Positions 1 to 7,246 of a DNA stretch of 64,000 nt are shown here, piece after piece. The stretch covers positions 21,429,233 to 21,493,232 of the forward strand of contig OW285188.1 in the NCBI GenBank assembly GCA_935421135.1, given 5' to 3'. Below the pieces are notes generated by a model. The model did no database searches and was not told the origin of the DNA. It was given only the letters and a program-made list of their open reading frames with translations. The number at the start of each line of letters is the position of its first letter. The first letter of the stretch is position 1. A program made the position numbers and the translations under genes. Source of the DNA: Bugulina stolonifera (lineage: Eukaryota; Bryozoa; Gymnolaemata; Cheilostomatida; Bugulidae).

Positions 1-2
1 TA

Positions 3-101
3 CGTAAACGGAGAAGGAGAGGAAAAGAAGAGAGTTTCGTGAAATGGAGTGGTTATCCCTCTTCATTTAATAGTTGGATAGATTCTAGTCAGTTTGTGTA
101 A
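3..101 (+). CDS. Polinton integrase, C-terminal chromodomain (partial)
   Basis: This is the 3' end of a gene that enters from the left; 32 codons are visible, ending in TAA. The residues begin with a basic run (RKRRRRGK) and continue FVKWSGYPSSFNSWI. That is the core of a chromodomain, where V-K-W-x-G-Y and N-S-W-I form the aromatic cage and following helix. Chromodomains close the rve integrases of many Polintons and chromoviruses, where they are thought to guide integration to chromatin. The stop lies 55 bases before the minor capsid start, which fits a compact viral gene order. The assignment rests on this short signature plus the neighbouring capsid genes. Confidence 0.72.
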   Translation, partial: RKRRRRGKEESFVKWSGYPSSFNSWIDSSQFV

Positions 102-113
102 GATCAAAGGTAG

Positions 114-155
114 TATAAATTCGATATGTAAGTTCAGTTTTGCTCACTCTCAAAG
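114..155 (+). promoter_or_regulatory. TATA box and leader of the capsid gene block
   Basis: TATAAAT at 114-120 lies just after the integrase stop and 36 bases before the minor capsid ATG. A pyrimidine-rich initiator-like stretch (TTGCTCACTCTC) precedes the ATG. The spacing fits a very short leader typical of compact viral genes. Confidence 0.5.
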
Positions 156-902
156 ATGGCCTTCAATGTCACACTTACCTCAAATGTACGCATCGGTGGG
201 AGTGACACAAACACCAATGCTCACTTCATTACGAAGCTAGCCAAGACATTGAAGCTTCACTCATCACAGTGGGAGGTTGGGTTACTTGACATTCAGTACC
301 CTGCATCCTGGAGAAATGTGGAAGATGGCTATGTAGTGGTTACGAATACAAAAGATGGAGTCAAACGAAAATGTGAAATCAGGAGTGGAAGGTATGCTTC
401 CATGGGTGAACTTTTGAGTGAGATCAATAGAATACTAATAAACTACGACTTAGAAAAAGTAGTGAGCTTTTACTATGATAGTCTACGGAATGAAACCTTC
501 CTCATGTTGAGAGAACAGGAACACTCTGTCATGATGTCACGTGATGTTGCGTGGGTGTTGGGATTCGAACCTGATGTAGAATATGCTGCGGAAATCAACA
601 GGAGTCAAAACCCTCCAGACATCAATGCTGGTTTCACATCCCTCTATGTCTACTCCTCCGTAGTCTCACCAAGACATGTTGGAGATAGTCTAGTCCCCCT
701 ACTTCGCACAGTTCCTATAACAGAGAGTGAAAGAAATAGCACCGTTTTCTTTGAGTTTTCGAATGTTCAATACTCTCCAGTGTCTAATACAAGCACAGAC
801 CTCATCGAGGTAGATATAAGACGTGATGATGGAGAAAGGGTCTCATTTCGCAGTGGAAAGGTTGTGCTGACGGTTCGTTTCAGACCGCGTGGAGAGAAAT
901 AA
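156..902 (+). CDS. Polinton minor capsid (penton-like, single jelly-roll) protein
   Basis: 248 aa. In Polintons and adintoviruses this protein is expected to form the pentameric vertices of an icosahedral capsid. The N-terminal part (residues 20-60) has the helix-rich lead into WEVGLLDIQYP. The C-terminal strand set reads FFEFSNVQYSPV, then LIEVDIRRDDGERVSF, then GKVVLTVRFRP. This is the usual ending of Polinton PW/penton proteins: a hydrophobic strand, D-G-x-x-V-x-F, then a strand finishing in F-R. Length is normal for the family. The next gene starts 1 base after the TAA, so the two are probably on one transcript. No frameshift or internal stop is present. Confidence 0.8.
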   Translation: MAFNVTLTSNVRIGGSDTNTNAHFITKLAKTLKLHSSQWEVGLLDIQYPASWRNVEDGYVVVTNTKDGVKRKCEIRSGRYASMGELLSEINRILINYDLEKVVSFYYDSLRNETFLMLREQEHSVMMSRDVAWVLGFEPDVEYAAEINRSQNPPDINAGFTSLYVYSSVVSPRHVGDSLVPLLRTVPITESERNSTVFFEFSNVQYSPVSNTSTDLIEVDIRRDDGERVSFRSGKVVLTVRFRPRGEK

Positions 903-903
903 C

Positions 904-1314
904 ATGGCCCCTCGCATAGTTCCATATTTTCCTGATGAGTCAGGTGAGATGTATGAAGACTATTATGCAAACCAGGTGGGAGAGGGAATGAGTGTGTACA
1001 GGGGAAAACCTATTATGACGGGTAATGGGATCGGCTCACTCTTTTCTGGACTGGCCCGAGGGGTCCTTCCCATGCTAAAGAATGGTGCCAAAACTATTGG
1101 GAAAAAGCTATTGACTACTGGAGCTTCGGTTCTGGGAGATGTAATCAAGGGAGAGAACTTCAAATCCTCTGCAGCAAAACGTTTTCGTGAAGCTGGTGGG
1201 GATCTTCTAGGTGATGTAGAAGATGAATTACGTGAACCACCTGCCAAACGTGCACGAGTTAGTCAAAAGTCTACAAAGAAAAAGCGTAAAGGAAGAAAAA
1301 CAGTTTTTGACTAA
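904..1314 (+). CDS. pX-like small basic virion core / membrane-active protein
   Basis: 136 aa from the ATG at 904; an upstream in-frame GTG at 889 overlaps the previous gene and is unlikely to be the start. After an acidic N-terminus, residues about 40-75 read GNGIGSLFSGLARGVLPMLK followed by GAKTIGKKLL. This is the glycine-rich amphipathic helix found in adintovirus/Polinton pX and adomavirus counterparts, and resembles adenovirus pVI/pX core proteins. The C-terminus is strongly basic (PPAKRARV, KKKRKGRK), suitable for DNA binding and nuclear import. Position between penton and major capsid genes is the usual one. The exact role (DNA condensation or membrane lysis) is inferred. Confidence 0.72.
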   Translation: MAPRIVPYFPDESGEMYEDYYANQVGEGMSVYRGKPIMTGNGIGSLFSGLARGVLPMLKNGAKTIGKKLLTTGASVLGDVIKGENFKSSAAKRFREAGGDLLGDVEDELREPPAKRARVSQKSTKKKRKGRKTVFD

Positions 1315-1326
1315 ATGAAAGATAAA

Positions 1327-1419
1327 TATATAATCCACACCTAGACTCACCACTCCCCACTCTTAGACAAGCGACTGTAGGAGCAAGTACTAGATGGAAC
1401 AACTCTCACACTATCGAAC
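1327..1419 (+). promoter_or_regulatory. TATA box and leader of the major capsid gene
   Basis: TATATAAT at 1327-1334 follows the core-protein stop by 12 bases, giving the major capsid gene its own promoter. An upstream ATG at 1394, out of frame with the capsid ATG at 1420, opens an 87-codon frame that overlaps the capsid gene. It would have to be skipped by leaky scanning or lie outside the transcript. Confidence 0.45.
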
Positions 1420-2766
1420 ATGTCCGTCACACATCGAGCCATCTCTCTCTCCAAGGTTTCTGAAGACTCTCCAGACACGGTTGACTCCAGTTTTGACTTA
1501 TTTGCCACTCCGCCAACTCATACTAGCGTGCTCAGAGGTGAGTGGGTACCTTTGGCTCCTGTTACGGACTCCCCTGATGGCACTATTGAATTTAACATCC
1601 CGCCCGCAGACGAACTCTACACAGATCTATCAAGGTCTTACTTACACACCACAGTAAAGGTGAGCAAGGCTGATGGAAGCGTACTACCTGCGGAAGAACA
1701 ACTAAAGGTTGTTCCAGGGGACAATTTTATGCACAGTCTCTTTTCTTCTGCCACTGTTCAACTGGCCGGGCAAGATGTTGAGTATGAACCAAACTATGGA
1801 CATAGAGCTTATGTCGAGAATCTCCTAAACTATGGTAAAGATGCTAAGAGCACATATATGAAAGTTGGGAGTGGGTGGATGGAGGATGAAGGAACTGGAG
1901 AAGACTATGATGGTATACCTCCCGAAGTGGTTGAAAAAAGAAAGAAACTTATAGCCACAAGTAAAGAGATGAGCTTCTATGGGAGACCTAGGTTGAGTAT
2001 GTTTTCTCAAGGAAGACTTATTCCACCAGGAGTTCGCTCTCGCCTTACTCTACAACGTGCTATTCCACAAATGGCCCTCTTAGCAGAAACAGACAACCCT
2101 GCAGGAGGGGCGAAGATTTCTATAACTAAGACAGAATTGTGGATTCGACGTGTACAAGCCAATCCGGCCTTACAAAAAGCACAAATGGATGTTTGGGTTG
2201 TGCAACAAGAGTCTATAAAACTACCAATTGACCGAATAAAAACTCATTTCCATGTCATCCCTGCTGGACACCAGTCAGTGAGAGTAAACTTTGATCAAGC
2301 GGGACAGAAGCCAAACAGAGTCTTTGTCGGACTAGTCAACCATACTGCAAAGAGTGGAACGTATAAGCAAAATCCCTTCAAATTTGGACATAACAATCTA
2401 AGTTCATTAGAATTACTAATTGATGGAACACCGGTGACCCGAAGATATGAACCAAATTTTGCAAGTGGAAAGTTTGCTCGTGAATTCATGAATTTGTTCA
2501 CTGTCACAAATACATCCGATGCTGACACAGGGAATGAGATCTCCCCTAGCAAATACAAGTCCTGCGCTGCTCTCTACGCCTTTGACATTTCAGGAGATTT
2601 GTGTGATGACAACTTTCACTTGTTATCAAATGGGAGTCTATCTATTAATCTAGCATTTGCTAATCAAACTCAAAATACACTTGGACTGTTTGTATACGAA
2701 GAAAAAGATGACATTATCTACTTGAATGCAAATCACGAAGTATCTATGGTAGCCGGGATGATGTAA
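1420..2766 (+). CDS. Polinton major capsid protein (double jelly-roll; F54H12.2-like family)
   Basis: 448 aa, open throughout. The family is commonly annotated in invertebrates as 'uncharacterized protein F54H12.2-like' and is the hexon-type major capsid protein of Polintons/adintoviruses. Diagnostic blocks are FMHSLFSSATVQLAGQDVEY, then YGHRAYVENLLNYGKDAK around residues 120-150. The second half has FVGLVNHTAKSGTYKQNPF, then ELLIDGTPV and FDISGD near residues 300-400, and a tail FVYEEKDDIIYL. Trimers of this fold build the icosahedral facets. The gene has its own TATA box, and the protease follows within 7 bases, so the two probably share an mRNA. No disabling change is seen. Confidence 0.85.
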   Translation: MSVTHRAISLSKVSEDSPDTVDSSFDLFATPPTHTSVLRGEWVPLAPVTDSPDGTIEFNIPPADELYTDLSRSYLHTTVKVSKADGSVLPAEEQLKVVPGDNFMHSLFSSATVQLAGQDVEYEPNYGHRAYVENLLNYGKDAKSTYMKVGSGWMEDEGTGEDYDGIPPEVVEKRKKLIATSKEMSFYGRPRLSMFSQGRLIPPGVRSRLTLQRAIPQMALLAETDNPAGGAKISITKTELWIRRVQANPALQKAQMDVWVVQQESIKLPIDRIKTHFHVIPAGHQSVRVNFDQAGQKPNRVFVGLVNHTAKSGTYKQNPFKFGHNNLSSLELLIDGTPVTRRYEPNFASGKFAREFMNLFTVTNTSDADTGNEISPSKYKSCAALYAFDISGDLCDDNFHLLSNGSLSINLAFANQTQNTLGLFVYEEKDDIIYLNANHEVSMVAGMM

Positions 2767-2773
2767 AAAAAAA

Positions 2774-3301
2774 ATGGATACATTCTCAATCTCGAATATT
2801 CTATCTGATGATAAACTCTCATCAACCTCCTTTAGAGGGGTTATGCCAAGGGATCACTTCTTAGACTCCTTCTCCCCATCTGGATCTTTTGTTTTCAACA
2901 CTCAAACAAGTGAGAAAAGTGGCGAGCATTGGATCTCTGTTTTTTCGAATGGAAAAGAAATAGAGTATTTCGACTCCTATGGTCTCCCCCCTTCTATTTA
3001 TCCTGATGTGGGTAAGATGTTACAACAATGGGGAATACCAATAGTATGGAATGGAGAGTGTCTACAAGAAGAGAGTACTAACGTGTGTGGAGACTACTGC
3101 ATCTTGTTCTGTCTCCTTCGAGCTCGAGGGTGGAGTATGGAGGGAATAATTACACGGCTAAGCAGAGTAGAAGGAAGAGTTCGAGATCATTCTATAAGAG
3201 CTCTATTACAACGTTTATACTATAATAAAAGAAATAATACTTTCCCACTCACAACGCATGTAAACAATATTATGCTTTTTTCACCTTTTCACTTTGACTA
3301 G
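2774..3301 (+). CDS. Polinton maturation protease (adenain-like cysteine protease, C5/Ulp1 fold)
   Basis: 175 aa. Active-site residues are in the adenovirus-protease order: His52 in GEHWISVF, Asp67 in EYFDSYG, Gln98 in ECLQEE (oxyanion hole) and Cys105 in NVCGDYC, with the usual 7-residue Gln-to-Cys spacing. In related viruses the enzyme cleaves capsid and core precursors during maturation; the pX-like protein is a likely substrate here. The start is 7 bases after the major capsid stop, across a run of ten A, so translation may depend on reinitiation or a separate mRNA. Length is slightly shorter than adenovirus protease. AATAAA at 3464 and 3588 could end the transcript. Confidence 0.85.
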   Translation: MDTFSISNILSDDKLSSTSFRGVMPRDHFLDSFSPSGSFVFNTQTSEKSGEHWISVFSNGKEIEYFDSYGLPPSIYPDVGKMLQQWGIPIVWNGECLQEESTNVCGDYCILFCLLRARGWSMEGIITRLSRVEGRVRDHSIRALLQRLYYNKRNNTFPLTTHVNNIMLFSPFHFD

Positions 3302-3459
3302 AGAGAAATACTTCACCTTACTTATAATTCGTTTTTATACTACTATAACTAAAAAAAAAAAGAGACCAATAGTTTTTATCTTACCTGCATTCTTTTTTTT
3401 TCTTTGCTTTTTAGATTTCTGCTTGATTCTTGATTCTTTTATTTTTTCTCTATTTATCT

Positions 3460-3707
3460 TCGTAATAAAACAATACTACTGAAGAAAGCTGCATCTTTTC
3501 TATCTTGGAATAATACTCATCCATGGGTTGTTGTGGTCTCGCCCCTATCCGAGGCCCGCTCCGGGGAGGACGGAGAGTCCACCTCGTAATAAAACAATAC
3601 TACTGAAGAAAGCTGCATCTTTTCTATCTTGGAATAATACTCATCCATGGGTTGTTGTGGTCTCGCCCCTATCCGAGGCCCGCTCCGGGGAGGACGGAGA
3701 GTCCACC
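3460..3707. repeat. Exact 124-bp tandem duplication
   Basis: Two copies, 3460-3583 and 3584-3707, appear identical. Each carries AATAAA plus a GC-rich half with CCGAGGCCCGCTCCGGGGAG. The downstream copy overlaps the 3' part of the minus-strand ORF at 3641-3901. The unit is not a multiple of three, so duplication shifted any minus-strand frame crossing it. Confidence 0.9.
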
Positions 3708-3901
3708 ATGTTAGAAAGATCCTTTCGGGCAGGACTCCCCACTCCTATTATTTTCCCCTTCTTCCGTGCCTCTTTTAACGCATCCACCTCTTCTTTCCTC
3801 TTCTGACTGCACTCTTCTTCCTCAATAATTCCATCCATTTGTGAGTCCGTTAAGCCCGCAAATAACTCTTCTTGGTTTTGTACTATGTTGTCAGTATCCA
3901 T
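3641..3901 (-). CDS. Hypothetical 86-aa acidic/charged protein opposing the capsid genes
   Basis: Not recognised. The frame starts MDTDNIVQNQEELFAGL, followed by an acidic stretch (IIEEEE) and a lysine/arginine-rich helix likely to form a short coiled coil (QKRKEEVDALKEARKKGK). It ends inside the 124-bp duplicated unit. A TATAAA at 3985-3990 and a CCAAT box at 4027-4031, both read on minus, lie 85-130 bases upstream of the ATG, as expected for a real promoter. The 3' end may have been altered by the duplication. It could instead be the 5' exon of a longer spliced gene. Confidence 0.4.
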   Translation of the reverse strand: MDTDNIVQNQEELFAGLTDSQMDGIIEEEECSQKRKEEVDALKEARKKGKIIGVGSPARKDLSNMVDSPSSPERASDRGETTTTHG

Positions 3902-3984
3902 TGATAATGTACTATTGTAGTAGTGTAGCTGTACAGTAGTGATGTGGTGAACTTTGAATGCTGAGACTGTGATCCCACTCTCCC

Positions 3985-4031
3985 TTTATACAACTGCTCA
4001 TTTCTTGACTCCTCCCTTTTTTTTATCCAAT
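3985..4031 (-). promoter_or_regulatory. Leftward promoter: CCAAT and TATA boxes
   Basis: Read on minus, GGATTGGATAAA (4021-4032) is followed by TTGTATAAAGGG (about 3982-3993), about 85 bases before the ATG at 3901. It lies immediately at the left edge of the 31-bp repeat array. Confidence 0.45.
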
Positions 4032-4040
4032 CCCAATGTG

Positions 4041-4780
4041 ACCCGATGTGAATCCGAAGCCTTCCGATGTGAATCCGAAGCCTCCCGATGCATCCCGATG
4101 TGAATCCGAAGCCTTCCGATGCATCCCGATGTGATTCCGAAGCTTCCCGATGCATCCCGATGTGAATCCGAAGCTTCCCGATGCATCCCGATGTGATTCC
4201 GAAGCTTCCCGATGCATCCCGATGTGATTCCGAAGCTTCCCGATGCATCCCGATGTGAATCCGAAGCTTCCCGATGCATCCCGATGTGATTCCGAAGCTT
4301 CCCGATGCATCCCGATGTGATTCCGAAGCTTCCCGATGCATCCCGATGTGATTCCGAAGCTTCCCGATGCATCCCGATGTGATTCCGAAGCTTCCCGATG
4401 CATCCCGATGCATCCCGATGTGAATTGACACATCGGGATGCATCGGGAAGCTTCGGAATCACATCGGGATGCATCGGGATGCATCGGGAAGCTTCGGAAT
4501 CACATCGGGATGCATCGGGAAGCTTCGGATTCACATCGGGATGCATCGGGAAGCTTCGGAATCACATCGGGATGCATCGGGAAGCTTCGGAATCACATCG
4601 GGATGCATCGGGAGGCTTCGGATTCACATCGGGGTGCATCGGGAGGCTTCGGATTCACATCGGGGTGCATCGGGAGGCTTCGGATTCACATCGGGGTGCA
4701 TCGGGAGGCTTCGGATTCACATCGGGGTGCATCGGGAGGCTTCGGATTCACATCGGGAGGCTTCGGATTCACATCGGGGT
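4041..4780. repeat. Head-to-head arrays of a 31-bp repeat (large palindrome)
   Basis: The left half (about 4041-4423) is built of units containing CCCGATGTGATTCCGAAGCT. The right half (about 4431-4780) carries the reverse complement (AGCTTCGGAATCACATCGGG). The turn is near 4424-4432 (TGAATTGACA). The outer units of each arm share variants: AATCC for ATTCC, and GCCTCC for GCTTCC on the left, GGAGGC on the right. The sequence can therefore fold into a long hairpin or cruciform. All long frames across it are repeats translated in different phases. Confidence 0.9.
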
Positions 4781-4795
4781 GGGGAAATGGTTAGA

Positions 4796-4944
4796 CTCCG
4801 CCCACTGAATACTACTATTTAAGGTATAAGTTTCTCACTCTAGCAGTATGAACAATCAGCCTCTAGTCAACAGAGTGAGAGTAAACAGAGACAGCTACCT
4901 ACTAGTCAGTGCCTGATCAGAGATGTCAACAAGTAGAACATAAG
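4796..4944 (+). promoter_or_regulatory. Rightward promoter with possible short leader exon
   Basis: A GC box (CTCCGCCCAC, 4796-4805) and TATTTAAGG (4816-4824) sit at the right edge of the 31-bp array. Downstream, a 22-codon frame starts at ATG 4848 and stops at 4914-4916. A donor-like AAG/GTTAGT lies at 4944/4945. No coding exon was found to its right, so the transcript is hypothetical. The layout mirrors the leftward promoter on the other side of the array. Confidence 0.35.
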
Positions 4945-5094
4945 GTTAGTGTTAAATGGAGTAATTGGCAGCAATTGTGAAGTGTTTATTGTATAAAATG
5001 CTATCAAGCTAAAAAATAACTCACACCCTACTACTATATATTTTTATAGGGAGGCTAAACAATTTAATATATTACATTATAGTCCCACCCCAGT

Positions 5095-5620
5095 GGAACT
5101 CGGAATGGGCGGCGGGCCGCTGCCTAGTCGCTTGGCCCGGTGGATACGGGGCACCGGCGTCGCCTCCACGTGTACGGTCGGCGCCGCACGCAACGTGGGC
5201 GGACGCGGCTTGACCGCCTCAAACGATTGGTCGTTCGGGTGAGTGGGGGTTGCGGGGTGGGGAGGGTGGGCGGCGGTGGAGGAGGGGTGGCGGTGATGAC
5301 GGTGATGGCGGCGGCGGCGGCGGCGGTGGTGGTGGTGGTGGTGGCGGCGGCGGCGGCGGTGGCGGTGGTGGTGGTGGCGGCGGTGGTGGTGGTGGCGGTG
5401 GTGGCGGCGGCGGCGGTGGCGGCGACGGTGGTGAGGGCGGTGGTGGTGGCGGCGGCGGCGGCGGTGGTGAGGGCGGCGGTGGCGGCGGCGGCGACGGCGG
5501 TGGCGCGGACGGGACGAGGGCGGTGGCGGGGAGGAGGGAGGAGTGGGAGGTGGGGGAGGGGGAGGGGAGGAGGGTGGGAAGGAGGAAGGGAAGGGGTCGT
5601 GGCCGGGTTCGGGGTCAAGT
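5095..5620. repeat. Extreme G-rich tract with (GGC/GGT)n core
   Basis: Composition changes abruptly from AT-rich flanks to very GC-rich. About 5280-5515 is almost pure GGC/GGT triplets with few interruptions, then GGA/GGG runs to about 5600. Guanine is confined to the plus strand, so G-quadruplex formation is possible. Long frames on both strands here are poly-Gly/Ala/Val/Arg/His artefacts. The non-repetitive GC-rich lead (5095-5250) was not recognised. Confidence 0.85.
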
Positions 5621-5635
5621 GTGCAAATGTTTTTT

Positions 5636-5750
5636 CGACCAATCAGAAGGGGGGATTTTGGGGTGACCTTGGCAAGGTCGTGTGCAAAATTTTTGTGCTC
5701 TTCTGTGATTGGTTGAAATCGGAAATACCGGCTTGTGATTGGTTGAAAAC
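5636..5750. promoter_or_regulatory. CCAAT-rich promoter-like segment with nuclear-receptor-like palindrome
   Basis: Three CCAAT boxes are visible: CCAAT at 5639-5643 (plus), and ATTGG at 5708-5712 and 5738-5742, the last two exactly 30 bp apart within the same context (TTGTGATTGGTTGAAA-like). Between them, TGACCTTGGCAAGGTCG at 5664-5680 is an inverted pair of half-sites of the AAGGTC type bound by ERR/SF-1-class receptors. It adjoins the G-rich tract, like a CpG-island promoter. Which gene it serves is unknown; SULT-A exon 0 starts about 150-250 bases to the right. Confidence 0.35.
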
Positions 5751-5879
5751 AGGGGTCAATGAGTGCGTGTCTGTCTAGAAGTGCACTGACTATACTACTC
5801 ATGTATGTAAACTCTTTTTGGCTGCAGATAAGTCCTCTTTACCGACCCATTTCTACACATCATACCTTAACACCTATGA

Positions 5880-5978
5880 TGCCAACATGTACATACCAAT
5901 ATAATAACTAGTAACATATATTATGGTACAGCTGTATTCACAAACCATCATTGTTGGATTTGACCATCAGTGAATCAG
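5880..5978 (+). promoter_or_regulatory. SULT-A promoter and non-coding exon 0
   Basis: A block nearly identical to the one upstream of SULT-B (13150-13242) ends in the same donor, AATCAG/GTAAGA, at 5978/5979. CATATATTATGG about 60 bases upstream of the donor is a possible TATA element. Conservation of the donor between the paralogues supports a 5'UTR exon spliced to the coding exon at 7244, with intron 0 at 5979-7243. Confidence 0.5.
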
Positions 5979-7246
5979 GTAAGAATAAAATGTTACTTGC
6001 AAGAACTGTGATATATACGTATATTAGAAAACATATTGCTTGTTGTTGTCGGAGGTTAGTGTAGACCCAGATTGTGCAGCATATGCACAGGCAGTACTGT
6101 AACAAATGCAGGGGTATTTGACGATACTATAACGTCGTATATATTGTATGGTTACAGAGTCTACTGAAAATCTGCAGAGTGTTTGATAAGGCTCAGACAA
6201 TGATAAAAATACTAGTATAAGTACAAAACATAGGTAGTATAAGTACGGAATATAGGTCACGTCACTCTAAAGGCACAGTCTCCATAACTCTCGTATATTG
6301 ACCACATTCTCCCTTTTTTTACCACATTGCAACACCTTATGAGACTCGTGGTACTTTCTGCTTTTACTGTGTAGGATAATATTGTAGCGAACTGTGGACC
6401 AATATCCTATATCACATAATTTGCTTACCTGAATTGCATGTGTTGTGCTGTTAATACCTAAAAATACACTAGTAATTGTGAAATGTCTATTTTGTATATA
6501 TTTGTTATTGTCAGGAGCCGATGTACATAGTACTAATCAATTAAAGTACATGTAGTTTCATGTACATCACAATCCTCCGCCGACCTTGTCTACATCACGG
6601 ACCCCTCAAGTGTTTTATAACGTACTAGTCGTACCTCCCAATGACACATTGGCTGGATAGGACTTGTTTCATGGAATAAATAATTAATTGGTCAGGTCAG
6701 CACTAGGGCTTCATTGATTGATTTTAATGCATGCAATGTGTCACCCTGTGTGCTACCCACAGGCGAACGTTACAATACATATATGATGTCCACTGAATTG
6801 CCAAAGTTACTATTTCAAAGCATTCCTACCCAGATATAGAATTGTTTTACAATATTGCAAGTCCTGGTAGGTATATGACACCATTGCATGTGCACACATA
6901 TACCTTACAAAATATGTAACATAAAAGAACTGCATATTACCAGCACTTTAGACAAAATAGGCAACTAAAGTCTAAAACTATGCTCGCTGTAGTTATGTGT
7001 CACAGAATATAACCTATTGGATGCAGGCACGCAGAAAATTGAGTTCAGAAGCTAGAATAACAATATACATTGAAACAGTACACTATTTACAGATTGAGTA
7101 TAGCTAATAGGTACGCCCGTATTATAAAGTATTTCGTGCTTGCATGTTGAATTATTTTCTATCTTGTGCTCTAATCTGGATTCTGACTCAACATGTAAAT
7201 AGAATCAATCCCGGTTCTAGTTCCACTGACGTATAATTTCCAGATG

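Larger units (their letters stand above)
1..4800 (+). mobile_element. Polinton/Maverick (adintovirus-like) element, right-hand part
   Basis: Five adjacent plus-strand reading frames match the virion module of Polintons in order: chromodomain end of a retroviral-type integrase, penton-like minor capsid protein, pX-like core protein, double-jelly-roll major capsid protein and adenovirus-type protease. Polymerase B, packaging ATPase and the rest of the integrase would lie left of the window. No terminal inverted repeat or target duplication could be pinned, so the right boundary is a guess. It falls somewhere between the protease stop (3301) and the start of host sequence shared by the two plus-strand SULT units (about 5800). 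All four complete frames are open, which suggests a young or selected copy. Confidence 0.85.

Noticed and set aside
1394..1657. 87-codon frame overlapping the major capsid start
   Set aside because: No domain seen and it overlaps the strongly supported capsid frame; kept only as a possible uORF.
4041..4780. CRISPR-like array
   Set aside because: Units abut without unique spacers, the array inverts in the middle, and the context is eukaryotic.
3883..4822. Several frames of 117-186 codons on both strands (MHREASESHRDASG-type)
   Set aside because: They are translations of the 31-bp array; a 31-base unit read in three frames gives a 31-residue period on both strands.
5077..5802. Long frames (138-241 codons) on both strands
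   Set aside because: They consist of poly-Gly, Ala, Val, Arg or His runs from triplet repeats, with no domain.
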